This document shows positions 1 through 8,160 of a stretch of DNA of 48,509 nucleotides, in pieces. How positions within the stretch are numbered: position 1 is the first letter of the stretch; each line of letters opens with the position of its first letter. A program made the translations under genes and the position numbers. The stretch is from contig NZ_JAELUI010000025.1 of the NCBI RefSeq assembly GCF_016429285.1, forward strand, positions 1 through 48,509, written 5' to 3'. The notes under the pieces were generated by a model that saw only the letters and a program-made list of their open reading frames with translations, had not been told where the DNA came from and ran no database searches. Origin of the DNA: Ralstonia sp. ASV6 (GTDB lineage Bacteria > Pseudomonadota > Gammaproteobacteria > Burkholderiales > Burkholderiaceae).

Positions 1-1940
1 TGATCGAAGATCAGGGGGTTACCAAGAGCGAGCTGGCTGAGAAATTCGGCCCCAAGGTCGCGGAACTGGTCGACGGCCTGACCAAGCTGGACAAGCTGGA
101 ATTCCAAAGCCGCGAGCAGGCGCAGGCTGAGAGCTTCCGCAAGATGTTGCTTGCGATGGCGCGCGATGTGCGCGTGATTCTCGTCAAGCTGGCCGATCGT
201 ACGCACAACATGCGTACGCTCGACCACGTGCCGCCCGAAAAGCGCCGCCGCATCGCGGGCGAGACGATGGAGATTTACGCGCCGATCGCACACCGACTCG
301 GCCTGAACACCACATATCGCGAACTGCAGGAACTGAGCTTCCGTATCGGTTCGCCATTCCGTTACGCGACGCTCGAAAAGGCCGTGAAGGCGGCTCGCGG
401 CAACCGTCGCGAGGTGGTGACGCGCATTCTTGAGACGGCGCAGCGCGCGCTGGCCGATGCGGGCATCCTGGCAGAACTCACGGGGCGCGAGAAGACGCTC
501 TACAGCATTTACCGCAAGATGCACGACAAGCAATTGTCGTTCTCGCAGGTGCTGGATGTGTATGGCTTTCGCGTGGTGGTGGACACGCAGATGCAGTGCT
601 ACATGACCGTGGGCGCGCTGCATAGCTTGTACAAGCCGATGCCCGGCAAGTTCAAGGACTACATCGCGATCCCCAAGATCAACGGTTATCAGTCGCTGCA
701 CACGACGCTGGTGGGGCCGTTTGGCACGCCAGTCGAGTTCCAGATCCGCACGCGCGAGATGAACCAGATTGCGGAAGCCGGCGTGGCCGCGCACTGGATG
801 TACAAGCAACATCAGGACGAGCCTGACCGCGCCCAGCAGCAGGCCCACCAGTGGTTGCAGTCGCTGCTCGACATCCAGAGTCAGACCGGGGATTCGCAGG
901 AGTTTCTGGAGCACGTCAAGATCGACCTGTTCCCGGATGCCGTGTACGTGTTCACCCCCAAGGGCGAGATCCGCGCGTTGCCGCGTGGCGCGACGGCGCT
1001 GGACTTCGCCTACGCGGTGCACAGCGACCTGGGCAACCAGTGCGTGGCAGTCAAGATCAACAACGAACTTCTACCGCTGCGTACGGAGCTGAAGAACGGC
1101 GACATCGTCGAAGTGGTGACGGCGCCGTACTCGAAGCCCAATCCGGCGTGGCTCACATTCGTACGCACCGGCAAGGCGCGTGCGGCGATCCGACATTTCC
1201 TCAAGACGGCCAAGCTTGATGAAGCCATCCAGCTTGGCGAGCGCTTGCTGGAGCAGGCGCTGCGCCAGATCGGCATCGACATGAAGGCCGTGCCCGCGCC
1301 GGTGTGGGAACGCATCGTGCAATGGACGGGCAACAAGGCCCGCGAAGATATCTTTGCAGACCTTGCGCTCGGCCGCCGTGTGCCGGCCGTGATTGCACGC
1401 CGCATTGAGATCGTGCTGCAAGAGGGCGGGCACGAAGGCGACGAAGCCCTGATGGCCGCCGTGCATACTTTCGCCAACGAAGAGGCACCTGCGGTCACCG
1501 TTAGCGGTGATGAGGGCATGGCGATGGTGTTTTCGTCGTGCTGCCGGCCGATCCCCGGTGATTCCATCGTGGGCTACATCGGCAAGGGCGAGGGGTTGCA
1601 GATCCATGCGCAGGAATGTCGTGTGGCCAAGCGCCTGCACAGCAAGGATCCGGAGCACTGGATCGATGTCATGTGGGCCGAGCACACCACGCGTGCGTTC
1701 GACGTGTCGATCAAGGTGCTCGTGCGCAATACGAAGGGTATCCTTGCGCGCGTGGCAGCAGACCTGACCTCGGCCGATGCCAACGTGGCGCATGTGTCGA
1801 TGGAGCAAGAGGGCAATCAGGAGGCGACGTACATGACGTTCCTGATTCAGGTGCACGACCGTGTGCATCTGGCCGACGTGATGCGCGCGCTGCGGCGTAA
1901 CCCCGATGTGATTCGTATTGCGCGGGACCGCGGCGATTAG
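1..1940 (+). CDS. spoT: Bifunctional (p)ppGpp synthetase/hydrolase SpoT, 5' end missing
   Basis: The frame is open from base 3 of the window, so the start lies to the left; about 645 residues are visible. The product makes and degrades the stringent-response alarmone (p)ppGpp in the cytoplasm. In order one sees the end of the HD hydrolase domain (IEDQGVTKSEL near the edge, then VKLADRTHNMRTL), the synthetase domain (RVVVD, YKPMPGKFKDYI, GYQSLHTTL), the TGS domain (VYVFTPKGEIRALPRGAT) and a C-terminal ACT domain (FDVSIKVLVRNTKGILARVA). Both catalytic regions look intact where visible, which fits a bifunctional SpoT/Rel rather than a synthetase-only RelA. The HD dipeptide itself would lie off the window. 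A terminator hairpin follows the TAG stop. Confidence 0.96.
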   Translation, partial: IEDQGVTKSELAEKFGPKVAELVDGLTKLDKLEFQSREQAQAESFRKMLLAMARDVRVILVKLADRTHNMRTLDHVPPEKRRRIAGETMEIYAPIAHRLGLNTTYRELQELSFRIGSPFRYATLEKAVKAARGNRREVVTRILETAQRALADAGILAELTGREKTLYSIYRKMHDKQLSFSQVLDVYGFRVVVDTQMQCYMTVGALHSLYKPMPGKFKDYIAIPKINGYQSLHTTLVGPFGTPVEFQIRTREMNQIAEAGVAAHWMYKQHQDEPDRAQQQAHQWLQSLLDIQSQTGDSQEFLEHVKIDLFPDAVYVFTPKGEIRALPRGATALDFAYAVHSDLGNQCVAVKINNELLPLRTELKNGDIVEVVTAPYSKPNPAWLTFVRTGKARAAIRHFLKTAKLDEAIQLGERLLEQALRQIGIDMKAVPAPVWERIVQWTGNKAREDIFADLALGRRVPAVIARRIEIVLQEGGHEGDEALMAAVHTFANEEAPAVTVSGDEGMAMVFSSCCRPIPGDSIVGYIGKGEGLQIHAQECRVAKRLHSKDPEHWIDVMWAEHTTRAFDVSIKVLVRNTKGILARVAADLTSADANVAHVSMEQEGNQEATYMTFLIQVHDRVHLADVMRALRRNPDVIRIARDRGD

Positions 1941-1966
1941 CCGGCGAGAGGCAATGATGCGCGAAT

Positions 1967-1995
1967 AGGCGAGGCCGGCTGGCTTCGCCTTTTTT
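1967..1995 (+). terminator. Rho-independent terminator of spoT
   Basis: Arms AGGCGA (1967-1972) and TCGCCT (1985-1990) are followed by TTTTT. It lies 27 bp after the spoT stop codon. Confidence 0.75.
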
Positions 1996-2040
1996 GTTTG
2001 TGGCCCGTGCGCGCAGCACCCTGATGGAGGAGGCGCCGGC

Positions 2041-2075
2041 AAAAGAAAAGGGCTTCCAGAAATGGAAGCCCTTTT
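2041..2075 (-). terminator. Terminator of the first tRNA-Arg copy
   Basis: A perfect 9-bp stem, GGGCTTCCA (2050-2058) with TGGAAGCCC (2063-2071), has a 4-nt loop. It is flanked by A-rich sequence on the left and T-rich sequence on the right, so on the minus strand it ends in a U tract just downstream of the tRNA. It could work in both directions. Confidence 0.8.
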
Positions 2076-2089
2076 CGTCTTTATCAGGT

Positions 2090-2166
2090 TGGTGCGGCTG
2101 GCAGGATTCGAACCCACGACCCCTTGGTTCGTAGCCAAGTACTCTATCCAACTGAGCTACAGCCGC
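2090..2166 (-). tRNA. tRNA-Arg (anticodon ACG), copy 1
   Basis: On the minus strand this 77-nt cloverleaf has acceptor arm GCGGCTG/CAGCCGC and an anticodon stem CTTGG/CCAAG around the loop CTACGAA (anticodon ACG). The T loop is GTTCGAATC, and CCA is encoded at 2090-2092. It reads CGU-family arginine codons after A34 is modified to inosine. It is identical to the second copy at 2418-2494. Confidence 0.97.
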
Positions 2167-2180
2167 AACCGAAGGGCGCG

Positions 2181-2186
2181 ATTATA
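2181..2186 (-). promoter_or_regulatory. -10 element for tRNA-Arg copy 1
   Basis: The minus strand reads TATAAT 14 bp before the tRNA 5' end. No strong -35 hexamer is seen at 16-18 bp; TAGACT is the best match. The 2167-2372 spacer between the two tRNA copies holds no gene that I can support. Confidence 0.5.
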
Positions 2187-2372
2187 CATGTGATCTGCAG
2201 GGAGTCTAGTGGCGATTCACGCATTGCGATGTGCGTAATGCCGAGAAGGGGGTGAGGCCTGTAAACCCGGCTTATTGATCCCTTTTTTTTTGGCCTGCTT
2301 TTCCTGTCGGCGCCTTGCGCTTGTGGCGCGTGCGCAGCTTGCCAACGAGAGGCGATGAGCGAGAGGGCAAAC

Positions 2373-2404
2373 AAAAAGGGCTTCCATTTCTGGAAGCCCT
2401 TTTT
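2373..2404 (-). terminator. Terminator of the second tRNA-Arg copy
   Basis: The same hairpin as at 2041-2075: GGGCTTCCA (2378-2386), a 4-nt loop, and TGGAAGCCC (2391-2399), here flanked by AAAAA and TTTTT. It is the U-tract terminator for the tRNA read leftward. Confidence 0.8.
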
Positions 2405-2417
2405 GCCTTTATTAGGT

Positions 2418-2494
2418 TGGTGCGGCTGGCAGGATTCGAACCCACGACCCCTTGGTTCGTAGCCAAGTACTCTATCCAACTGAGCTACAGCCGC
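2418..2494 (-). tRNA. tRNA-Arg (anticodon ACG), copy 2
   Basis: This 77-nt sequence is identical to the copy at 2090-2166, with CCA encoded at 2418-2420. The two copies are offset by 328 bp. Each has a downstream hairpin and an upstream TATAAT, so they look like separate transcription units that arose by tandem duplication. Confidence 0.97.
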
Positions 2495-2508
2495 AACCGA
2501 GAAATGAG

Positions 2509-2536
2509 ATTATACAGAGTTTTCCGACCTTGTGAA
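2509..2536 (-). promoter_or_regulatory. Promoter of tRNA-Arg copy 2
   Basis: On the minus strand, TTCACA (-35, 2536-2531), a 16-bp spacer and TATAAT (-10, 2514-2509) end 14 bp before the tRNA. This is a near-consensus sigma-70 promoter, as expected for a tRNA gene. It lies back to back with the greB promoter region. Confidence 0.75.
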
Positions 2537-2576
2537 CCCCCTTCTTCACTTTTTCTTCTGGAAGGGGCCAGCTTTC

Positions 2577-2582
2577 TATAAT
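2577..2582 (+). promoter_or_regulatory. -10 element for greB
   Basis: A perfect TATAAT lies 28 bp before the greB start codon. The -35 region is pyrimidine-rich (TTCTTC-like) and weak. Confidence 0.5.
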
Positions 2583-2610
2583 GGGGCTCTGAACCCACGT
2601 TGCTTCTACC

Positions 2611-3174
2611 ATGAACAAGGCTTTCGTCCGGGAAGACTCCGGCGACGACGAAGACGATCTGCCCGAGGGCGCAGCGCCGCTGCCGCCGGGCTCCAAGAAC
2701 TACATCACGCCCGCCGGCTATGAACGCCTGTGCTCGGAGTTGATGCATCTGATCGACACGGAGCGGCCCGAGGTGGTCGGCATCGTGTCGTGGGCTGCAT
2801 CCAATGGTGATCGCTCCGAGAATGGCGATTACCTCTACGGCAAGAAGCGCTTGCGTGAGATCGACCGGCGCATCCGCTTCCTCACGCGCCGTATCGAAAA
2901 GGCGGAAGTGGTCGATGCCAGCCTACAGGGCGACAACGATCAGATTTTCTTCGGCGCGACCGTCTCCTATGCCAACCAGGCCGGAGAGGAGACCACCGTC
3001 ACCATCGTCGGCATGGACGAGGTCGATCTCGATAAGGGCTATGTGAGTTGGATCTCGCCGATTGCGCGCGCGCTCATCAAGGCGCGTGAGGGGGATACGG
3101 TGCCGCTGCGCACGCCCGCGGGCGTCGAGCAGATCGACATCCTGGAAGTCAAATACCCGCCGCGCGCTGCATGA
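2611..3174 (+). CDS. greB: Transcription elongation factor GreB
   Basis: A protein of 187 residues that enters the RNA polymerase secondary channel and stimulates cleavage of backtracked transcripts. The N-terminal coiled coil starts with YITPAGYERL (31-40). The tip carries the acidic residues in NGDRSENGDY (D67, E70), followed by GKKRLREIDRR. The C-terminal FKBP-like part contains the stretch ending in SWISPIARAL. An acidic N-terminal extension of about 28 residues (DDEDD) precedes the conserved core. GreB is chosen over GreA from the YGKKRLREIDRR coiled-coil pattern and the length. The gene is convergent with the DMT transporter, with 9 bp between the stops. Confidence 0.93.
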   Translation: MNKAFVREDSGDDEDDLPEGAAPLPPGSKNYITPAGYERLCSELMHLIDTERPEVVGIVSWAASNGDRSENGDYLYGKKRLREIDRRIRFLTRRIEKAEVVDASLQGDNDQIFFGATVSYANQAGEETTVTIVGMDEVDLDKGYVSWISPIARALIKAREGDTVPLRTPAGVEQIDILEVKYPPRAA

Positions 3175-3183
3175 GCGCTGTGC

Positions 3184-4017
3184 TCACGCCGGGTGCCCGA
3201 GGCAGTAAGCACCGAAGGCAATGACCGAGCAGGCCGACAGGCGTCGCGCCGTGAGCGATTCCTTCAGGAAGAAGCGGCCGAGCAGTGCGGCAAACACCAC
3301 CGACGTTTCACGCAGGGCCGACACCGGCCCCATTGGCGCGAGTGTCACGGCCCAGATGACGATGCCATACGCGACGAGCGAGACCACGCCGCCGCCAAAT
3401 GTCTTGAGCGTGTTGGTGTCGCGCAGATCGATGTTCAGTGGGCCTTTCCATGCGCGATAGAGCAGCACCATCGGCAGGCCATCGAGCATGAACAGCCATG
3501 CGGAATATGCATTCGCGTTGCCGGCCACGCGCGCGCCAATGCCATCACACACCGTGTAGCACGCGATGAATACACCGGTGGTCAGTGCGGCGAGCGTGGA
3601 GCCGAGGTCCGCCTTGCGGCCTCGCGCCAGGCTGAGAATGCCACCGCTCACCAGCACCACGCCCGCGAGCGCAATGACGCCGGGCATTTCACCTGCGAAC
3701 AGCGCAGCACCCATGGTCACCAGCAGCGGCGATGAGCCGCGCGCGATCGGGTACACCTGTCCGAACTCCCCGAACCGATAGGCCCGCGCGAGAAACACGT
3801 TGTAGCCGACGTGCAGCACAGCGGACAACGCTACGTACGGCCACGCAGCTGGGGCCGGCAACGGAAGTGCGATCGCCATCGGGATAGCGGCAACGCCGGA
3901 TGCCAGTGTCATGAGCGTGATCGCGCGCAGGCGGTCGGAGCCGCTTTTCAGTAGCGCATTCCACGAGGCGTGGAGCAGGGCAGCGCACAGAACCAGGGCG
4001 ATGACGATGGGAGTCAC
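3184..4017 (-). CDS. DMT-superfamily (EamA-like) inner-membrane transporter
   Basis: A very hydrophobic protein of 277 residues with about ten predicted transmembrane segments in two repeated halves, the EamA arrangement of drug/metabolite transporters. The N-terminus (IVIALVLCAALLHASWNALL) is typical of this family, and the second half contains APMGPVSALRETSVVFAALLGR. The only start that fits is GTG at 4017; no clear ribosome binding site precedes it. The substrate cannot be read from sequence; export of small metabolites or amino acids is usual. It is divergent from a LysR regulator 147 bp away, which may control it. Confidence 0.85.
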   Translation of the reverse strand: MTPIVIALVLCAALLHASWNALLKSGSDRLRAITLMTLASGVAAIPMAIALPLPAPAAWPYVALSAVLHVGYNVFLARAYRFGEFGQVYPIARGSSPLLVTMGAALFAGEMPGVIALAGVVLVSGGILSLARGRKADLGSTLAALTTGVFIACYTVCDGIGARVAGNANAYSAWLFMLDGLPMVLLYRAWKGPLNIDLRDTNTLKTFGGGVVSLVAYGIVIWAVTLAPMGPVSALRETSVVFAALLGRFFLKESLTARRLSACSVIAFGAYCLGHPA

Positions 4018-4164
4018 GATGGGCAGGGGGAGAGGGTGAGGTCGAGTCGATTTTTCTCACTCGACAGCGCAGCGGCTTGAGTGGGAAGTCGACAGCGTAT
4101 CGCCGCAGATTTTGATCAACAATCGATATATACTGACTCGATCTGTGCAAAAAACTCACGCGAT

Positions 4165-5100
4165 ATGCGCAAGCTGCCTCCACTGAATGCTGTGCGTGCC
4201 TTTGAATCAGCCGCGCGCCATCTGAGCTTTACGCGTGCGGGCGAGGAGTTGAACGTCACGCATGGCGCCATCAGTCGGCAGATTCAAATGCTGGAAGCGT
4301 GGCTGGGCGTGCCGCTGTTCCGGCGCTTGAACCGGCGTGTTGAGTTGACCGACGCGGGGCAGCGCTACCTCTCTGAGATTGGTGTGGCGCTTGACCGCAT
4401 CAGCGTGGCCAGCCAGTCGGTGCGCGATCGCGATGCGGCGCGCATCCTGCGCGTGAACAGCATCCCGACGTTCACGATGCGCTGGTTGATTCCGCGCCTG
4501 TCGACATTTCAGATGCGGTTTCCGCGTGTGGAGGTGCGGCTCACCACATCCATCGAAGAGATCGAAGATCTTCCGGACAACTTTGACGTGATCATTCGCG
4601 GTGGGCCGGAGATCCACGCGGGGTTCCGGTCGGGGCGCTTTCTGGATGAAAGTCGCTTTCCCGTATGCAGCCCGGCATTGCTCAAGCGCACGCCGCTGGT
4701 TGCGCCGTCGGATTTGCGGCGACACACGCTGCTGCATTCAGACACGCTGCCCTCGATCTGGCCAAGCTGGCTTGTACTGGCGGGCGTGCCCAATCTGCGG
4801 CCCGCGCACGCGCTCACGTTCGAGCATTTCTACTTATCGATCCAGGCAGCCATCGATGGGCTTGGGGTGGCGATGGGGCCGTCGGCACTCATCACTGAAG
4901 ACTTGGAGGAGGGGCGGTTGGTCGCGCCATTTCCGGAGTTGGCGCTTGCCGCACGCAGCTACTACTGGTACTGCCCAGCACGCAATCTCGGTGACGAGGT
5001 GGTGCAGGCGTTTTGTGCATGGCTGGAAGAGGCGCGAGGGCCGCGTCACGCAATCGTGAGCACAATTTCGGCATCCGGTAACGAAGGTAACGCCGCGTAA
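4165..5100 (+). CDS. LysR-family transcriptional regulator (GcvA-like)
   Basis: A protein of 311 residues. The N-terminal winged HTH (LPPLNAVRAFESAARHLSF, then THGAISRQIQMLE) and the phrase GVPLFRRLNRRVELTDAG mark the GcvA-like branch of LysR regulators. The rest is a periplasmic-binding-protein-like effector domain. ATG 4165 is chosen over an in-frame upstream GTG at 4081, because the HTH begins within the first few residues as is usual. A TATACT hexamer lies at 4129-4134. The regulator is divergent from the DMT transporter gene, so that gene is the natural candidate target. Confidence 0.9.
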   Translation: MRKLPPLNAVRAFESAARHLSFTRAGEELNVTHGAISRQIQMLEAWLGVPLFRRLNRRVELTDAGQRYLSEIGVALDRISVASQSVRDRDAARILRVNSIPTFTMRWLIPRLSTFQMRFPRVEVRLTTSIEEIEDLPDNFDVIIRGGPEIHAGFRSGRFLDESRFPVCSPALLKRTPLVAPSDLRRHTLLHSDTLPSIWPSWLVLAGVPNLRPAHALTFEHFYLSIQAAIDGLGVAMGPSALITEDLEEGRLVAPFPELALAARSYYWYCPARNLGDEVVQAFCAWLEEARGPRHAIVSTISASGNEGNAA

Positions 5101-5171
5101 CACCCTAGGGAAGGCGGCGCAGGCCGATGCTAGGATCGAATCAAGCTCGATTGCAGAAGAAGGAGTCCCGG

Positions 5172-5609
5172 ATGAAAAAGAACGCATGGATTCTCGCCAC
5201 GTGCCTGGCTGCGGCTGGTGTGACGGCGTCGATTGCATTGCCTGCGCAGGCGCAGGTGTCCATCGGTGTGCAGATTGGCCCGACGTACGCGCCGCCGCCG
5301 CCCCAGTATGAGCCTGTGCCGGCCATGCAACCGGGCTACGTATGGGTGCCTGGGTACTGGCAATGGCGCGATGGTCGCTATGTCTGGCGTCGTGGCTATC
5401 GTGAGCACGGTCGACCGGGCTACCACTGGCGCGAGCCGCGTTGGGAGCAAGGCCCGCGCGGTTGGCAGATGCGTGAGGGCGGTTGGGATCGCGGCGATGA
5501 TGGCCGTTGGCGCGGTCGTGATCGGGGCCGAGACTGGGACCACGATCGCCGTGATCGTGATGATCGCTACCACTGCCCTCCGGGCCACGCCAGGAAGGGT
5601 GAATGCTGA
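5172..5609 (+). CDS. Exported Tyr/Trp/Arg-rich protein with YXWGXW-like motifs
   Basis: A protein of 145 residues. It has a Sec signal peptide (MKKNAWILATCLAAAG, with cleavage after PAQA near residue 29) and a Pro-rich linker (YAPPPPQYEPVP). The mature part is dense in aromatic and basic residues: YVWVPGYWQW, YVWRRGYREHGRPGYHWRE, then a tail of alternating Arg and Asp. The first motif matches the YXWGXW family of small periplasmic proteins of Burkholderiaceae, whose function is unknown. The start is set by AGGAG just upstream of ATG 5172. The charged tail is probably disordered. Confidence 0.8.
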   Translation: MKKNAWILATCLAAAGVTASIALPAQAQVSIGVQIGPTYAPPPPQYEPVPAMQPGYVWVPGYWQWRDGRYVWRRGYREHGRPGYHWREPRWEQGPRGWQMREGGWDRGDDGRWRGRDRGRDWDHDRRDRDDRYHCPPGHARKGEC

Positions 5610-5622
5610 TGCTGTGAAGACG

Positions 5623-5652
5623 GGCCGGTCATGTACCGGCCTGTGTTTTTTT
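5623..5652 (+). terminator. Rho-independent terminator
   Basis: Arms GGCCGGT (5623-5629) and ACCGGCC (5635-5641) are followed by TGTGTTTTTTT. It ends the unit of the YXWGXW-like gene. Confidence 0.8.
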
Positions 5653-5714
5653 CGGGATGCGTTTGCAGTGTCGACACGATGTGTCTGTCAGGCAGGCGTT
5701 CTCAAGGAGGTCAC

Positions 5715-6023
5715 ATGACCGTGGAATCGAACTGGCGCACCGAGGTTTACAAGGATTTCGACGTCTACGTGCTGGCCATTCCGCGCGCAGCGCGCAAGTC
5801 GGACCAGGAAGCGGCATCAGCGCTGAGGTTGTGGGACTTCGTTGTGCGCATCTGCGAATCGGGTGCAGACCCGACGGCCGTTGAAACTCTGGTCGCGCAT
5901 TCACATGACGAGCGTCCGTTGCCGACGCGCGAGGCAGCTGAGGATGCCGGTCTCGCGCGTGGTTACGGCCTGATCGACGAGTTGCTGGGGCGCGGCGGCG
6001 TTCAGCAGTCGATCGATCTCTGA
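5715..6023 (+). CDS. Small conserved-looking hypothetical protein
   Basis: A soluble protein of 102 residues preceded by a perfect AGGAGG (5705-5710), five bases before the ATG, so translation is well supported. It has no signal peptide or membrane segment. The sequence is acidic and mostly helical in character (AAEDAGLARGYGLIDELLGRGG at the C-terminus). I do not recognise the family and assign no function. It stands alone between a terminator and a convergent esterase gene. Confidence 0.7.
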   Translation: MTVESNWRTEVYKDFDVYVLAIPRAARKSDQEAASALRLWDFVVRICESGADPTAVETLVAHSHDERPLPTREAAEDAGLARGYGLIDELLGRGGVQQSIDL

Positions 6024-6037
6024 CTCTGACGCGTTTT

Positions 6038-7084
6038 CTACGCTGCCAGTGCGGCTTCGCGCACGTGGCGTCGTGCGAATTGCCACCACAGCCAGGTCGC
6101 ATCCGGCCCGGGTGCGTGGAAGGCGTAGCGGGGGTCGCCACCGCTCCAGGCGTGACCGGCTGCCGTGAGCTGGCACAGGCTGACGATGCATTCGCCATGA
6201 CGCATGTCGTTGCGCAGGACGAACCCATCGCCGCGTGCGGTTTCGCGAGACACGCCGGTGGTGTCGCCCAGGTGGTTCAGCGCACGGAACTGCGAGGCCA
6301 GCTGTGCCTGATTGGCCGGGTTGACGGCGTCATCGCGCAGGCCGTGCAGGATCATCGTCGGCATGCCGGGGTAGGTGGCAACGTCCACCACCGCCGATAG
6401 CGCATCGAGCGGATCCACGCGCGCACCGCGCCGCATCAGGTTCAGCGCCGAGGCGGGCGTACGCGCGATACCCAGCGCCGGGCCGGAGTGCAGTGCCAGC
6501 GCGGCAAACAGCTTTGGATGACGCAGCGCCATCAGGCCGGCCAATCCCGCACCCGCCGACAACCCTGCCAGATACACGCGTGCCGGATCGGCGCCGGTCC
6601 GCTCCAGCGTTTGTTCGATCAGCCGACAGATGCCGTCTGCCTCGCGGGCACCGGCGTGTTCGGGGTCGTACCAGTGCCAGCAGCATTGCGGATGCGCGCG
6701 GCGCGGCTGCTCCGGATACAGCACGATGAAGCCTTCACGATCCGCCAGTGCATTCATGCGCGTGCCGTGCGCCAGCACCTCAGCCGATTGCTTGCAGCCG
6801 TGCAGCATCACCATCAGCGCGGGGGGCTTGCTGCCACGCGTGGGCGGTGTGTACAGCCAATATTCCGGGCGGCGAGCCACCACAGCGGGTGATTCAGGCT
6901 CGTAGATGAATTGCTCTCGTACAAATGTGCCGGCCGTGGGTGTCGGCACGGCGGGTACACGCACGCGGCGTGTGCCGTCGCGGCGAGTGCCGGGCTTGGG
7001 CGGCTTGACCGGCTTGGGTGGCCACGATTGGCGGCCGAAATCCGGCGTGGTCAACGCGTCAACCAGCCGGGTGATGGACTTCAT
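6038..7084 (-). CDS. Esterase of the PHB depolymerase family (Esterase_phd)
   Basis: A protein of 348 residues from the chosen ATG. It is an alpha/beta hydrolase of the type that cleaves poly-3-hydroxybutyrate or related esters such as acetyl- or feruloyl-xylan. Visible features are the oxyanion-hole segment LHGCKQ (94-99), the nucleophile elbow GLSAG (174-178, Ser176), the acid candidate in HGLRDDAVNP and the catalytic His in GHAWSGG. A Pro/Lys-rich linker (PPKPVKPPKPG) precedes the catalytic domain, and there is no clear signal peptide. Alternative starts lie at 7099 and 7174. No strong ribosome binding site decides between them. The open frame runs back to 7501, but that overlaps the LysM gene and is rejected. 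Confidence 0.85.
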   Translation of the reverse strand: MKSITRLVDALTTPDFGRQSWPPKPVKPPKPGTRRDGTRRVRVPAVPTPTAGTFVREQFIYEPESPAVVARRPEYWLYTPPTRGSKPPALMVMLHGCKQSAEVLAHGTRMNALADREGFIVLYPEQPRRAHPQCCWHWYDPEHAGAREADGICRLIEQTLERTGADPARVYLAGLSAGAGLAGLMALRHPKLFAALALHSGPALGIARTPASALNLMRRGARVDPLDALSAVVDVATYPGMPTMILHGLRDDAVNPANQAQLASQFRALNHLGDTTGVSRETARGDGFVLRNDMRHGECIVSLCQLTAAGHAWSGGDPRYAFHAPGPDATWLWWQFARRHVREAALAA

Positions 7085-7271
7085 CCACGTGCGGTGCATG
7101 GCGGCGGGTGGCTCGGACGGGGAGCTGCGGTATGCGCTCCCTCCGGCGCATTGTAGGTTCGGATGGAGAACCATTGTGCCAGTGATCTTGCTGCGCTGCA
7201 GCAATGCGGGGTAACCGATGTAACCGCGTGTTCCGCGTGCTGCAAAGTTTGCATTTGCTTCCTGCCTGTCA

Positions 7272-7300
7272 TGGAGACACCGCACGCGAGCGGCTACACT
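7272..7300 (+). promoter_or_regulatory. Candidate promoter for the LysM gene
   Basis: TGGAGA (7272-7277), a 17-bp spacer and TACACT (7295-7300) match the sigma-70 hexamers at 4/6 and 5/6. It lies 75 bp before the start codon. Confidence 0.4.
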
Positions 7301-7375
7301 GCGGCGACGGGCGCGCCCCGGATGCCCCGCGCCTGATGCTTTCCCTTTCCCCGTTGTGTACTTATGGAGGTCGTT

Positions 7376-7861
7376 ATGGGTTTTTTTGACTTCATCAAAG
7401 AGGCTGGTGAGAAACTGTTCCATGGCAGCGCCGCAGCCGCGCCGGCCGACGCATCTGCAGACGCTGATGCTGCCAAGGCCGCCGACGATGCCAAGGGCCA
7501 AGCTATCCAGGACTACATCGCCCAGCAGGGCCTGAGCGCCACGGCACTGTCAGTGCAGGTGGAAGGCGATGCGGCCAAGGTATTCGGCGTGGCGCCAGAT
7601 CAGCCCACGCGCGAGAAGATCATCCTGTGCTGCGGCAACGTTGACGGTATCAAGTCAGTCGACGACCAAATGTCGGTCAACACCGAGTCGGAAGAGTCGC
7701 AATGGCACACGGTGGAGCGCGGCGATACGCTGTCAGCCATCGCCAAGAAGTTCTACGACGATGCCAACAAGTACCCGGTGATTTTCGAGGCGAACAAGCC
7801 GATGCTGTCGGACCCGAACAAGATCTATCCGGGGCAGAAGTTGCGTATTCCGGCGGCCTGA
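7376..7861 (+). CDS. kbp: BON-LysM protein (Kbp/YgaU-like)
   Basis: A protein of 161 residues. An Ala/Asp-rich N-terminal part is followed by a BON domain (about 45-100, including VQVEGDAAKVFGVAP and NVDGIKSVDDQM) and a C-terminal LysM domain (about 109-158, WHTVERGDTLSAIAKKFYDD to YPGQKLRIP). This is the layout of the E. coli potassium-binding protein Kbp (YgaU), which has 149 residues. Like that protein it lacks a signal peptide, so a cytoplasmic role is expected. ATG 7376 is chosen because GGAGG (7366-7370) sits correctly before it; an ATG at 7364 overlaps that ribosome binding site. The symbol is assigned by domain order only. Confidence 0.85.
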   Translation: MGFFDFIKEAGEKLFHGSAAAAPADASADADAAKAADDAKGQAIQDYIAQQGLSATALSVQVEGDAAKVFGVAPDQPTREKIILCCGNVDGIKSVDDQMSVNTESEESQWHTVERGDTLSAIAKKFYDDANKYPVIFEANKPMLSDPNKIYPGQKLRIPAA

Positions 7862-7900
7862 TCGAGGTAGTTCAGGCGCTTCCTAAGGCCCAAAAGCAAA

Positions 7901-7930
7901 AAGCCCAGTCGATGAAGACTGGGCTTTTTT
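7901..7930 (+). terminator. Terminator of the LysM gene
   Basis: AAGCCCAGTC (7901-7910), a 6-nt loop, GACTGGGCTT (7917-7926) and a T tract. The hairpin, its loop and flanking bases (36 nt in all) recur identically at 10708-10743. The 7931-8160 stretch after it shows no gene. Confidence 0.9.
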
Positions 7931-8160
7931 CATCTCTAGACCAACCTCCTCACTCTGGGGCGGAGCTCTGTCTCTGGAGAGACATCCTCCGAACTGGGGA
8001 TGTGCCTCTGGAGATGCTTTTCTTACTATCCGGGGTGCATTCACATTGTGAAGAAATTCGGTGGAATGCGTGGCTGGCGCATACCCAGGGAGGGCGGTGC
8101 CCGGCGTTTCCAATATCGACGAAGCACGACAAGCCTCGTCGAACGAGAACAGGGGGATTT

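Noticed and set aside
1071..2138. 355-codon minus-strand frame opposite spoT
   Set aside because: It lies antisense to well-conserved spoT motifs and would start inside the tRNA-Arg region; a GC-rich shadow frame.
2090..2494. tRNA-Arg pair as an integration site
   Set aside because: No integrase, phage gene or partial tRNA repeat is found near; the repeat is a full gene duplication.
7702..8160. Upstream extension of the lipoprotein frame
   Set aside because: It runs through the LysM gene end and a strong terminator. The signal peptide and ribosome binding site mark 8161 as the start.
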